64,000 bases of DNA from Pisolithus tinctorius (GCA_024663395.1 JANFAH010000043.1:434001-498000); one strand, 5' to 3'. Counted from the stretch's first letter, positions 1 to 11,128 are shown. Numbers and translations are program-made. The notes: generated by a model not told the origin, from the sequence alone.

Positions 1-18
1 CAAGCACCTCCATCCTCA

Positions 19-906
19 ATGGCATCCAGTGACTATGAAAGTGAGTCTTTCTCCAACAACACTGAACCCTCCCCACCACAAAAGGGGACCAGTCTTCAGC
101 CAGCTGAAATTGAGATTCTAGAGGCTGAGCTAGAGTCATGGAAAAATGCTGACCGAAACAAGAGGAGCTCCATCATGTTAACCCTCAGAAACAAGATAAA
201 GAACCTTGATGTGAATGTGATGCTGAAAACACATGAATGGGTTTGGAAGAAGAAGGTATGCCACACTTGCCATTGATGACCTGGCATGTCCTTACCATTT
301 CCAGGCAATTCAGACTTGGTTGTACAACCATGGCTGGAGCCATAGTTGACAAGCTCTAATCAAATACAGTGGTGGTTGGACACTGAGGAAGGTGGTCATG
401 CACCATCAAAAGAAATCAATCAACAAAGTGTTGGAAGAAGCCAGGATCAAGCAGGGATCTGCAGAAATGATCAAGTCTTATCAGAAGGCCATTGACACTG
501 TCATGAAGTCCCTTACTGCTGAGGAGATATATGAGGCAGAAGCATTGGCCATCAAATGGAATGAGCAGCAGCCACCTTGGGATGTTCAGTCAGAGTATGT
601 ACCATTTGGAAATGCTGCCCATCACTCATGAGAAACAGAACCACAGAGAAGAATGGCTGTAAATATGCCGAAGAATTTGCTAAGGAAATGTGGAAGCGGT
701 GTGGTGCCAGGGTGGTAGTGATGGTGGCATGGGAAGATGCCAATGGAGAGGTGATAGTTGGAGCATGAGATTTTGACCAACTCTTCCAGACATGATTTCA
801 ACAATGAATTGGGTAATGGCAAATTATTTGAGGATTTGGACAAGTGCTGGGATAAATTTGTAAAGTACGCACGAACAGCATTTGGAAATGGTGGCACCAA
901 TGCTGA
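19..906 (+). pseudogene. N-terminal half of a spliced gene of a repeated Agaricomycete family, decayed
   Basis: The first exon opens at 19 (protein begins MASSDYESES). A 49-bp intron lies at 256-304 (GTATGC..TTCCAG) and a 44-bp intron at 595-638 (GTATGT..AACAG), and the frame is kept across both. The protein is helical and charged, with a stretch around KYAEEFAKEMWKRCGARVVV in exon 3 and FGNGGTNAD at its end. I recognise this pattern as a multicopy hypothetical family of mushroom genomes; its function is unknown to me. In-frame TGA at about 350 and at 766-768, and a shifted frame after 768, show that it is not functional. It stops at 906, where LTR-like repeat L1 begins. The matching C-terminal half appears 11.4 kb away at 12326. 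The alternative is two separate fragments of related copies. The coding call is fairly sure, the joining less so. Confidence 0.6.
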
Positions 907-1622
907 TGTGAGTCAAAGTGTGGAAAGGCAGTGAAAACCAACCAAAACCAACACCAAAGACAAATATAGAGTGAGTGGTGGTGTACCTCTGTGGAACCTG
1001 GAACACAGAAAAATCTAGTGTGGGGGAATTTCAATGGCAGGTGCTCCTAGCACAAGTCATTGACAAGTTACACCAGAGAGGATGAATAAACACTGATTGA
1101 GAAGGGGATGCTGAACAGAGCAGAGGTGTTCAGCTGAAAGGACTCCTAGCACAAGTCATTGATGAGTTATGCAGGAGTAGATGGATGACTAAGCAGGTGT
1201 GCTGACAAAGCACAGATGATACTTCAGATGATGAAGGATGGCAGATAGACTCTTCCGAATGAGCCTCAACTACCAAGTATACAAATGATGACAGATAGAC
1301 CCCTTTGTGGAGCCTCAACTGTCAATGACGAGTTATGCTGAGAAGAACTGACTGACCGCCAAGTGAATGGCTTCTGGTTCACTTGGGGGTAGCTAAGTAC
1401 ATGGGGGTTTATATACTGTGGGGGGAGCACAGCTTGTGACAAACAAGTCACAAACACTTGGTAAGTAATGAGTAAGGACTGAGCAATCATGATGAGTAAG
1501 CGAGAAATGAAAAGTAAGCAAGCAAAGAAGATTGGTAAGTATTGGCAACAAACAAGCCAAGGACAGTCAAAATATCACAAAATGAGTCAAATGGAGTCAG
1601 AAACTGAGTAAGCGCTGTCACA
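907..1622 (-). repeat. LTR-like repeat L1, reverse orientation
   Basis: Read on the minus strand it starts TGTGACAGCGC and ends ACTCACA. It is colinear with 3258-4013 in reverse complement, including a TATATAAA box (plus-strand form tttatata near 1409-1416) and tandem 'CTTACTCAT' runs. The TG..CA ends and the TATA box suggest an LTR, but no internal retroelement genes lie beside it, and its partner is inverted rather than direct. No protein-coding content is seen. The exact right edge (1615-1622) is uncertain because the neighbouring arm A begins with similar bases. Confidence 0.5.
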
Positions 1623-1940
1623 CACCAAAGGTGTTGTGGACATGGTTACAGCTGACTCTGCCTAACTTGTTGACAAGTTGCACACAATGCCCAAGCATGC
1701 AGAGGAAGAATAAAGGCCTCATGTGTAGAAAGACTGTCGGATGTTAACAGTCATCCTTCGCACAAGAACGAGTCATCAGTGCTAAAGAGAAAAGAGGAAG
1801 CAAGTCAAGTGCACATTAAAGGTTTTTAGTGCCTGTGTATGGCATTCCAGTTTTCATCATATCTCCACCATTTCCAAAGATATTGACTCTGTTCCCACTC
1901 TCGCTTAAGGTGCTCAGCCCCACCATTCTTCCTTCCAAAT

Positions 1941-3129
1941 TTGGAGAGGATCCTCACACCCTGTGTGTTTCTACAGCACTCCATCCATCAGATGCTCATT
2001 TTGCTTAGTCCATCAATCATGGCCACCTCTTCATTGATCATCTCACTTGTCTCATTTGCCAGAGACAGTGGCTACATATATCTGCCAGGCGTTCCCACCA
2101 GCTTCCATCCTGAAGCCCCCTGGTTCATCCCATCATTGTCAGCCCTGTCTCATCCCATGCAGCTTGGTCAGCATGTTCTCCTTGTCAGTATGACTTCCAG
2201 AAGGATGTTCTTTGGTTGCCTCAGGTCTGTCACTTGGTTAGAAAGGTCTTATGTGGTCGTTTCAGTCTCCCCAGTTGATGAAGCATATGGATTGTTCCTC
2301 CCTGCTCCCTGCACCATCTTTATTCCAGTCTTGTCCATCATTCTTCCCACATTGTGACAGCTGCAGCATGGTCTGCTGTTCTCCAGCCTCCCTGATCACA
2401 TTCATGACAAGTATGACATTGTCAAGTACGAGAATTGTCTGGGTTGAGGCCGGACCGGAGACCGAAGCGGGCGCAAGGCCGAGGGGTCGGGATCAGGAGA
2501 GGAGTCGAGGATACAGGTAGTTGGACTGATTGGACTTAGCGACTGAAGATACAGCGCTATTCCCTTGCGTGGATCTCAGTCCGAGTCCGAGGCCGAGGCG
2601 GGGTTATCAGGAGATACTTAGTTGATTTCAGACTAAGGAGTACAGGCCGAGTAACTACGAGTTTATATACCAGAAGTAACTATAGTATGGAGACCGGTAA
2701 TGCCGGTCTTGCGCAGATTGCTAAGACGATTGGTAAGACGAGGATTACTAACGTATGACTAAGGTAACGGAGACCGGGACAGGTGGACCGGGGACAGGAC
2801 CGGGGACAGGACTTAACCGAAATGACAGACACTGCAAAGCAGTGTCTACCGTGCTAGACCAACTGGAGATGCAGGACAGGCAAGGCCGAGGCCGGACTGA
2901 GTGAGTGCGAGGCCGAGTCTGGCCGGAGTCGAGGCACGACTATGACAGACATGCATCTTGCCTTCTTACTGCAGGATCCAGCAGAAGATGTCCCCCCTTC
3001 TCCTCCTCCTCCATCAGAACCCTGTCCATGAAGTTTTTGTTAACTTCACTGAGAGGACGAAAGGGTGGGAGATGCAATCGCATATGCTCTCATTGCCCCA
3101 CAGACCCCCAATGCCCTAGCCCCCTTTGA
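1941..3129 (+). pseudogene. Unrecognised Pro/Ser-rich ORF, copy A, broken by a solo LTR
   Basis: The reading frame at 1941-2357 encodes a protein sharing long stretches with the minus-strand ORF at 11470-12114 (for example RDSGYIYLPGVPTSFHPEAP). It is frameshifted near 2357 and interrupted by the 528-bp solo LTR at 2420-2947. Coding resumes after the LTR with the PSPPPPSEPCP-like segment and continues toward 3129. The product is not recognised. The two copies agree better in this frame than in the alternatives, which is the only support for it being coding. Both lie inside transposon-derived inverted repeats, so it is probably part of a mobile element. Confidence 0.35.
2420..2947 (-). mobile_element. 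Solo LTR of the Gypsy-A family (528 bp)
   Basis: The segment starts TGTCAAGTACG, ends GACTATGACA and is closely similar to the two LTRs of the element at 4169-11396. It is flanked by the 5-bp duplication GACAT at 2415-2419 and 2948-2952. The inverted partner arm shows the empty site (GACGT) at the same place, which proves a single insertion followed by LTR-LTR recombination. The 21-bp hairpin at 2827-2847 (AGACACTGC, AAA loop, GCAGTGTCT) is shared with the full element. Confidence 0.95.
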
Positions 3130-3257
3130 CACCTGACTCATGCCCTTCAATTCTGGAATTAATACTTCCCTATCTGGAAACACTGTCCATATGTCATGCT
3201 GTCTTTGGATCTAGAGATGTCTCCGCCGAGATCTAACTTGCATCGCCACCCCCTAAT

Positions 3258-4013
3258 GTGATATCAGTGCACTTACTCAGTTTCTGATTCTATTTGACTC
3301 ATTTTGTGATATTTTGACTATCCCTGACTCATTCATTGCCAATACTTACCAATCTTCTTTGCTTGCTTACTTTTCATTTCTCACTTACTCATCATGATTA
3401 CTCATTCCTTACTCATTACTTACCAAGTGTTTGTGCCTTGTTTGTCACAAGCTATGCTCCCCCCACAGTATATAAACCCCCATGTACTTAGCTACCAAAA
3501 AGCAATCAGAAGCAATCCAGCAGTCAGTTCAGCCCAGCTCAGCATATCTCATCATTGACAGTTGAGGCTCCACAAAGGGGTCTATCTGTCATCATTTGTA
3601 TACTTGGTAGTTGAGGCTCATTTGGAAGAGTCTATCTGCCATCCTTCATCATCTGAAGCTTCCTCTTAGTCAGCAGTCTTAGTCATCCCCCCCACTCCTG
3701 CATAACTCATCATTGACTTGTGCAAGGAGCATATTCTATCAAAGTCCATTACCCCCAAGTACTTTCGGCTGAACACCTTCACTCTGTTCAGCATCCCCTC
3801 CTCAGTCATCATCCATTCATCTACTCCTGCATAACTCATCGATGACTTGCACTAGGAGCACCTGCCATTGAAACTCCCCCCACTTTAGGTTTCTCTGCCC
3901 TCCAGGTTCTGCGGAGGTAAACCACCACTTGCTCACACTTGTCTTTGGTGTTGGTTTGGTTGGTTTATACTGCCTTTCCACACTTTAACTCACAGCACAC
4001 TGATATCACATTA
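3258..4013 (+). repeat. LTR-like repeat L2 (about 756 bp)
   Basis: It begins TGTGATATCAGTG and ends CACTGATATCACA, so its ends are inverted repeats of 13 bp. A TATATAAA box lies at about 3470 and a downstream Ser/Thr-codon-like CA-rich tract follows. It matches 907-1622 in reverse complement along its length. It sits exactly between the two inverted arms (flanks ACCCCCTAA and TTAGGGGGT). I read it as an LTR or a long terminal repeat of an unidentified element. No ORF of note is present. Confidence 0.5.
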
Positions 4014-4168
4014 GGGGGTGGCAATGCAAGTCAGATTTCAGTGGAGACATCTCTAGATCCAAAGATGGCATGACAGATGGACAGTGTTTCCAGATAGGGA
4101 AGTATTAATTCCAGAATTGAAGGGCATGAGTCAGGCATCAAAGGGGGCTAGGGCATTGGGGGTCTGAT

Positions 4169-4694
4169 TGTCAAGTACGGGATGTCCGGGTTGAGACCAG
4201 ACTGGAGACTGAAGCGGGCACGAGGCCAAGGGATCAGAGTCAGGGGTGAAGACGAAGGTACAGATGGGTGGACTGGTTGGACTTAGTGACTGAGGATACA
4301 GTGCTATTCCCTTGCGTGGGTCTCAGTCTGAGTCCGAGGCTGAGGCGGGGTTATCAGGGTTAACTTAGTTGATTTCAGACTAAGGAGTACAGGCCGAGTA
4401 TCTACGAGCTTATATACTAGAAACAACTATAGTACGGAGACCGGTAATGCCAGTCTCGCAAGGATTGCTAAGGCGATTGGTAAGACAAGGATTACTAGCA
4501 TATGACTAAGGTAGCGGAGACCAGGACAGGTGGACAAGGGACAGGACTGGGGACAGGACTTAACCGAAATGACAGACACTGCAAAGCAGTGTCTACTGCG
4601 CTAGACCAACTGGAGATATGGGACAGGCGAGGCTGAGGCCGGACTGAGTGAGTGCAAGGCTGAGTCCGGCCAGGGTCGAGGCATGACTATGACA
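4169..4694 (-). repeat. Gypsy-A 3' LTR (526 bp)
   Basis: It starts TGTCAAGTACG and ends ACTATGACA on the plus strand. It differs from the other LTR by scattered transitions, a 22-bp segment absent from the right LTR just before GGCATGAC, and fewer copies of the GGACAGGACC minisatellite. The hairpin AGACACTGC-AAA-GCAGTGTCT lies at 4574-4594. Confidence 0.95.
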
Positions 4695-4831
4695 GTATCC
4701 CCCTCTTAGGGGTCGAACCCATGAGACCCCTGCGAGAGTGGCAGGCTGAGTCCGAAAATTGGCTGAGTTTGAAAAAATGATACTTTTGGCTCACTAAGCC
4801 TTTTGCATCTTTCTTTCTCATCCAATTCATC

Positions 4832-5911
4832 ATGTCCGATTCGAGGCCAATCGCTGTGACCGACAATGATGATGAAGGCCGGGTCATCATTGACTGGACC
4901 CAAGTACCCAATGATGACATCAGGTATGACACCGACAATGAAGAGGAGGTGATGAAGGCGAAGGTGAAGGAGAGAAAAAGGCAAAAGGTGGCCGAGCAAG
5001 CCTGGCGGGAGGAGCAGGCTCAGCTTGAGGCCAAGAGGGTGGTGAGGGAGAAGGCCGAGGCTGAGAAGACAGTACAGGAGAGGGCTGAGGCCAAGAGGGC
5101 AGAGAGGGAGGCCAAGGAGAAGAAGGCATGCAAAGAGGAGGAGAAACGGGAGGCCGAGCGTAAGCGTAAGGCCAGGGCCGGCAAAGGTGATGAGGCTGGT
5201 ACTAGTGGTGAGGCTGGGGGTGAAGTGAAACAGGTGGTAATGGACCCCGGGTGAGTATATTTATGGTCTGGTGCATGTTTTTCTTCTAACCTCCTTTTCA
5301 GCTGTACTTGCTGCGCCCGTGCTCAAGTCATCTGCGAGTTTGTCATAGACAGCAACAAGAAGCGCATCGCCTGCGTGCGATGCAATCAGTCGAAAGGTAA
5401 ATGCCAGTGGCCTGGGGATGGGAAGGATGCTGAGGCCGGTCCTAAGGCCGGGAGGAGTGACAAGGGGAAGAAGCGAAAAGCCGACAAGGAGAACGCCGAG
5501 GCTGGGCCCAGTATGCAAAAGCAGTCGAGGACGAGTGCGAGGCCAGCTGAAGTCTTGGACCTCGATGAGCTCGAGGCCAGTGGGAGTGGGGTGAAAGAGG
5601 CCGGCATGGCCAGGTACTCGGGCTTGGAGAACAAGCTCGAGCGACTGATTGAGGCTGTGGGGCTGATTGCCAACAATTTGGCCAGCCTTTTCGAACTTCA
5701 CGAGACTGCAGTCAAAAACTCGGGCCATATAGCCGACGTGCTCGAGTCAATACTCGACGAATCGTATGGCTTCGGGTTGGCAGTATCCCCTTTGGACTCG
5801 GGTTCGTCCGAGCTCGACTCTGACGAGTTGCGTGAGGAAGCAGAGTGGTTGAAAGACCACAGTGAGGATGAAGAGGAGTCTGAGGGAGAAGATGAGAGTA
5901 TGGCCAAGTAG
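4832..5911 (+). CDS. Zn2Cys6-type cluster protein, antisense passenger of Gypsy-A
   Basis: The start is ATG 4832 and the stop is TAG 5909-5911. A 51-bp intron lies at 5251-5301 (GTGAGT..TTTCAG, CTAAC branch site at about 5286), and the spliced frame is open for about 342 residues. Residues 1-139 form an acidic start followed by a long Lys/Arg/Glu/Ala-rich helix, probably coiled coil. Directly after the splice comes a pattern I count as C-X2-C-X6-C-X12-C-X2-C-X6-C (CTCCARAQVIC then CVRCNQSKGKC), which fits the fungal Zn(II)2Cys6 binuclear cluster. A basic segment follows, then an acidic Ser/Asp/Glu-rich tail. The gene runs opposite to gag-pol, so its intron is not removed from the element's genomic RNA. 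A DNA-binding role is inferred from the family only; no activation domain is evident. No stop or frameshift is seen, unlike the neighbouring gag-pol. Confidence 0.8.
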
Positions 5912-6090
5912 TTTTCATAGCGTAGCACGCTCCTGTTACTCTTCCCCGCAAATGTGATGTGCCTGGTGTCCAATGTTCTACAGTAAAGTAAGAGAAACAA
6001 GAAGGGAAAAACAAGGTAAGTAAGAGATCAAAAAGAACTATATACCGATAGAGAACAGGACAGAAAACTGAGACCGGTCAAAGCCGGTCC

Positions 6091-7659
6091 TCATTGGAAG
6101 GGGCCGGGTTTATTAGGGTAGCAAGAATGAAACTCTTGTACGAGTTCAGAGGCATTGTCTAGCTCTGTAGCTAGTACCCAAGTAGTTTCTTCATCAGTCC
6201 CCTCGTAGCCAGTCCACCGGACTAAGTACTGAAGCCAACACTGGTGATGCTGGTTGACCTTAGAGTCGAGGATTTCTGCTACCTTGAACTCCAGGTCACC
6301 ATCGACTTCGACTGGTGGGGGTGGTGGTTGAGTCCAGTTCAGGATGGTATTAGGGATGGCCGGCTCGAGTTGGGAAACGTGGAAGACTGGATGTACTGCG
6401 CGCATTGAGTCCGGCAGGTGCAGTGTGAACGAGTGGGTACCAGCCTGAGCTATGACCAGGTACAGTCCAAGATTCTTCTCCGAGAGCTTCTTGGAAGGCC
6501 GAGTAGACTGGAAGTATTTGGCTTTGACATATACTTGGTCACCGACCTTGAAGTCTGGAGCTGGCATGCGTTTGGCATCGGCTGGTCCTTGATAACGCTG
6601 TTGTGCGAGGGTCATTTCCTTGTGTAAGAACTGGTGCAGTGAGTCCAGGTCGACTGCATAATTGCGAGCCCGAGCAGAGGTAAGATCGCATTCTGGGTAT
6701 ACCGAGATGTTGGGATGATAGCCCTTATTAGCGAAGAAAGGTGAGACACCAGTAGTAGCGCTAGGGGCATTGTTATAAGCGAACTCTGCCAGAGGTAATA
6801 GGTCGGCCCAATTGTCCTGTTGATAGTTACAGTAGACTCAGAGGTATTGTTCAAGGGTCTGGTTAGTCCACTTGGTCTGGCCATCACCTTCGGGGTGGTA
6901 GCCTGAGGTGAAATGTAAGCGCATGTCTAAGGCCTTACCGAGTGACTGGAAGAAGTGAGACACAAACTCCAAGCCTCGGTCTGAGGTTACATGGGCCGGC
7001 ACTCTGTGCTTTGAAAAGACATGGAGTAGGAATAGTTTGGCGAGTTCCGGGGCTGTTATGGTGTCATGGGTGGGGATGAATATGGCCTGCTTGGAAAGCT
7101 GGTCAACTACAATGAGGATGGCCATGAAGCCAGTTGAGGCTGGGAGCTGCTCGATGAAATCCATAGAGATGGAATTCCACGGTTTCTCTGGCACCGGAAG
7201 CTGCTTGAGGAGGCCGTAAGGCTGATGGTGGGGAACCTTAGCCCGAGCGCAGGCCGTGCAAGACCAGACATAGTCTTTGACGAAGGTCCTGAGGCCGGGC
7301 CAGGTATATTCATGCTGTATAAGTTCCAGTGTGCAGTTCTGGCCGAAATGGCCAGACAGGGGGTGGTCATGCTTAAGGCGCAAGACCCTAAGGCGAAGGT
7401 TGTTTGAGTCTGGCACATAGATCCTTCCATCAAGGCAAAGGAAACCGGTGTCATCTACTGACCACAGGGGATCAGACATGTCGGAGAGGCGGATTTGTGA
7501 GACCGGATCATCTGGCAGTGTGGTCAGGATATCATTATGAAGTTTCTCTATATCCATCAGTGCGACTGCTCGTAAGACCAGGTACTCGAGGTAGGTTGCG
7601 CGAAGGGAAACTGCTAGTTGCTCTTGGGTGAAGACCGGTCTCAGGTTCTGCGGGTTCAC
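6091..7659 (-). pseudogene. Gypsy-A integrase with C-terminal chromodomain
   Basis: This continues pol after a TGA (CGA to TGA at about 7697, between ALTR and WDVYP). The zinc-binding HHCC part is visible (HPLSGHFG, then CTAC). The catalytic core shows the first Asp in SMDFIEQLP and the second in TSDRGLEF. The third residue is altered, because the usual GDGQTERTNQ reads GDGQTKWTNQ. A second TGA at about 6840 (QYL*VYC, again CGA to TGA) splits the core. Coding then resumes in the same frame to 6091 with the GPF/GTY-like region and a chromodomain (about 6140-6290, WLQYLVRWTGYEGTDEETTW). Chromodomains of this class direct insertion into heterochromatin. The product cannot be functional as it stands. 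Confidence 0.9.
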
Positions 7660-7701
7660 TTGGGCATAGCCGCTATCCCCCTCTTTGGGGTAGACGTCCC
7701 A

Positions 7702-9906
7702 TCATCTAGTTAGGGCGTCGGGCTTAGCCCCGAGCTTACTGGGCCTGAATCTAATGATCATGTTGAACTGAGACAGGAACTCGGACCAGTGAGCTTGGCG
7801 GTGGGTGAGTACCTTAGAGGTAGAAAAGTACTCAAGATTCTTGTGGTCGGTAACAACGTCGACTGGTGAGGCCGAGCCCTCAAGGTAATGGTGCCAGGTC
7901 CGGAATGCTTCAAAGATTGCAAGCAGTTCCTTATCATGGGTATCATAATTCAATTCTGGGGCCATCAGAGTCCAGGAGTAGAATGCGACCGGATGGATCT
8001 GGCCGTTGCCGCAAGTGATAGAGAGGATGCTGGCGATGGCATAGTCCGAAGCATCAGTCTCAACGGTGATAGGAACCCCGGGGATGAAATGAGTCAGGAC
8101 TGGCGCAGTAGTGAAGGCGGCCTTGAGGTTATTAAATGATCGGCGGCACTCCTCAGAGAAGTTCCAAGGAGCCCCCTTGCAGGTAAGCTGAGTCAGTGGT
8201 ACAACGATGTCTGAGTAATTAAAGATAAAACGGCGGTAGAAGTTTGCGAAGCTGAGGAAAGATTGAATGTCTTTGACCTTGCGAGGCTCGGGCCAATCGC
8301 AGATGGTCTGGACTTTTTCCTTCGACATCGTGAGGCCGGCAGGGGAGAGGTGGAAACCGAGGTATTTGACCGAGTCCGAGTGAAACTCACATTTCTCCGG
8401 CTTTGCATAAAGGCCATGAAGCCAAAGCCGGCAGAGTACCTCTTGGACATGCTGCTTGTGAGACTCCTTATCTCCAGAGTAGATCAAGATGTCATCTAGG
8501 TAGATGACCACACAGACATCTAACATATCCACGAAGATAGTGTTGACGAAGCACTGGAAGGTGGCCGGGGCATTGGTGAGGCCAAACGCCATCACTAACC
8601 ACTCGTAGGATCCATACCAAGTCCAGAATGCGGTCTTCCATTCATCGCCTGGAGCAATCCAGATGAGATGGTAGGCATGCCAAAGATCAATCTTAGTGTA
8701 GATCTTGGCTCGGCTTGGTGAATCTAACAGGTCGGAGATGAGCAGGAGTGGGTAGTGATCCTTCTTAGTGATTTTGTTGAGGCCACAGAAATCTACACAA
8801 AGCTGGAGGGAGCCATCCTTCTTTTTGACAAAGAGGACCGGTGCAGCATAAGGGGAGGAAGTAGGCCGAATGAATCCGGTAGTAAGGTTTTTGTCGATGA
8901 AGGTCCAGAGAGCCTGCAGCTCAACCGGGGAAAGCGAATAGATGGTGCCGAGAGGCGGGGTCGTTCCTTCTTCGAGCTCTATCTTCAGATCATACTCCTG
9001 GTGTGGCGGGAGTGCCGAGGCCTTGGCCTTGCTGAATACATCAGCGAAGTCATGGTACTCTTCTGGGACATTGGGTAAGGCCGGAGGAGGGGAAGCCAAG
9101 GCCGATCGGGCTTGAGCTGAGTCCGAGGGGCGGAGCTGAAGTTGGAATTGGACAGACCCTTCTAGTTTGCAGGCGCGCACAAAAGCGGCTGCATTGATTA
9201 GGGAAACAAGAGGGGCCTTCAGGGGGGTGCGAGCCGGGGAGTCGGAGACTGGTACAGATGGCACAAGGCCAGGTTGGTCGCTAGGACCGGAGTCAGGAAG
9301 GCTGCTGGAGAGCGGGCTTATGGGGGGTGTCGACGGGGTTGGCATTCCTTGTGCAGGAGTCCGGAATGTTAGACTGCCCAATACCCAATCAATCAATGGA
9401 TTGTAGTGGGTGAGCCAGTCATGTCTGAGGACTATCTTACACTCAGAATCCAATGGGGCTAAGAACAGGGTTACCAGGGTGACATCGCCGGATGCGAAGC
9501 GAATATTGACATCTACTGCTTGGGTTATAGTGAAAGTGGATGTTCCATCGAAAAGCCGGAGTCGGATTGGTGAGACCGAGTACGGGGTAAATGAGTGTTG
9601 ATTAACAAAGTGATTATCTATAAAACAATGTGTGGAACCAGAGTCCACTAAAGTACGAAGCCAAGGTATTTCTGGGTTTTCTATAGTGACAAACGGGGTC
9701 AAGGAGTTCGGACTGGAAAGAGTGGACGCATTGAGACGAGCCTCCAAGGTTGCACAACCAGAGTCAACGCAGCTCCCAGATTGTGCAGAGTCCTGGGAGC
9801 TGCTACCTATTTTTTTGTCTCGGGGGTAGTACCCGAGCCCGAGGCCAGTGCAGCCTCGGTGGTAGCCACAGCACGAGCCTTGGCCTTTCTGGTCTTCTTG
9901 GGGCAT
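7702..9906 (-). pseudogene. Gypsy-A pol: protease, reverse transcriptase, RNase H
   Basis: This is a 734-codon open frame overlapping the end of gag by 100 bp. The retropepsin site is TLVDSGSTHCFID at about 9600-9650. The reverse transcriptase has the finger-palm motifs and the catalytic VIYLDDILIYSG at about 8490-8505. The RNase H begins VETDASDYAIASIL at about 8050 and ends KPDALTR, followed by a TGA that replaces an expected Arg codon. The frame contains no other stop, so this part is nearly intact. The order of domains and the YLDD motif identify the Ty3/gypsy (Metaviridae) family. Confidence 0.93.
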
Positions 9907-10842
9907 TTGTCAGCGAAGTGACCGGACCCTCTGCAGAACATGCAGAGGTTTCCATCTATGTGACGCTTGCATTCCTCGGGGGTAAGCTTTCCATCTTTGA
10001 TTCGGTCTGGAAGGCCAGAATAGAAATGGTGGCGCAGCGCACTGTCTCTGTAGCCTCGGACTTGCGAGGCAAGCTGATTGAAGTCAACTACATATTTATT
10101 AATGTGCTGACTTTCCTTCATGTGCAAGTGGTCGAGTTGGCTCTTGGTGTCAGCAACCGGGTCGTGAGGGCCGAAGGTGGTTTGCAATTCTAGGACGAAC
10201 TCCCTCCAGGAGTCCATCCAGAGAGGCCAGTCATCGGGGTCGTCGAGCCCGAGCAAGTCCAGCTCGAACCACTCAAGGGCCATGCCTTTGAGGTAGGATT
10301 GTGCGAAGATGACTTTGGCGCGGTCGGTCTTGGAAATTAAGTTCACACTGGATGAAGAACGCGTGGAGCTTCTTGGGATCTGTGCCATCAAAGGTATCGG
10401 GCTCGCGAAGCTTGGTCCTGCTTGAGGACTCAGGACTAGCACGGGTGTTGCGAGCCAACAGCTTGATGGCCTTTGCGAGACTGTCGAAGACCACGACTGC
10501 GGGTTCGGTGTCCGGGTCTGGGAAGTCCGGATTATCATTACCAGGCCCATCATCACCGGGACCATTGCCAGGGTCATCATTATCTGGGTTATTATCATCA
10601 TTGTCACCTGGCCCATCATTGCCGGGGTCACCCTTGGGGATGGGAGCAGTGGGACGACATGGGGTGGGGGTATTAGAAGTGCGGGCTGAGAAGCCCCTGA
10701 AGGGACTAACGGGATCTGGAGAGCGCCTAGTGGTGCCCAACGCAGCTAGTGCTGTTTTGCGGCGAGCCCCACTGGCTGAGGCAGAGTCGGGATTGGTGGC
10801 AGAGCGGCCACGGGGAGGTTGGAAGTGAGTCTTGGTTGCCAT
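9807..10842 (-). pseudogene. Gypsy-A gag with zinc knuckle, frameshifted and internally deleted
   Basis: It starts at ATG 10842 (MATKTHFQPPRGRS), just inside the 5' LTR and primer site. The N-terminal half has an Asp/Gly/Asn/Pro-rich low-complexity block. The frame changes near 10335 (FQDRPR to KTDRAKVIF), so the capsid part continues in a second frame to 9807. The zinc knuckle is CMFCRGSGHFADKC (CX2CX4HX4C) near 9930. Between SGLPDRIKD and GKLTPEE the linker usually found in related gag proteins is missing, suggesting an internal deletion. Confidence 0.88.
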
Positions 10843-10868
10843 GATGATTTAGACCCACACAAGTGGTG

Positions 10869-11128
10869 AGTCTGAAATACTGTCAAGTACAGGATGTCCA
10901 GGTTGAGACCAGACCGGAGACCGAAGCGGGCACGAGGCCGAGGGATTGGAGTCAGGGGTGAAGACGCAGGTACAGATGGGTGGACTGGTTGGACTTAGCG
11001 ACTGAGGATACAGCGCTATTCCCTTGTGTGGGTCTCAGTCCAAGTCTGAGGCCGAGGCAGGGTTATCAGGGTTAACTTAGTTGATTTCAGACTAAGGAGT
11101 ACAGGCCAAGTATCTACGAGCTTATATA
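10869..11128 (-). promoter_or_regulatory. TATA box, likely transcript start and matching self-primer site of Gypsy-A
   Basis: Reading the minus strand, TATATAAG lies at 11128-11121. AGTCTGAAAT at 11093-11084 begins 35 nt downstream of the TATA box. The complementary ATTTCAGACT lies at 10878-10869, two bases inside the 5' LTR, where a primer-binding site belongs. No TGG start (tRNA CCA complement) is present there. This matches the Tf1/sushi mode in which the 5' end of the mRNA primes reverse transcription. The role is inferred from position and complementarity. Confidence 0.6.

Larger units (their letters stand above)
1623..3257 (+). repeat. Inverted-repeat arm A, partner of 4014-12350
   Basis: The segment is the reverse complement of 11402-12350 plus 4014-4163. 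It carries the same unrecognised ORF and the same flanking motifs (for example the ACACCAAAGGTGTTGTGG start). It is interrupted by a solo LTR at 2420-2947. Together with LTR-like repeat L2 (3258-4013) and the partner arm it forms a large palindrome with L2 in the centre. Confidence 0.7.

Noticed and set aside
4687..4999. Minus-strand frames opposite the start of the antisense Zn-cluster gene
   Set aside because: The plus-strand frame has an intron, a Cys cluster and a consistent long protein; the opposite frames are shadows of its acidic codons.
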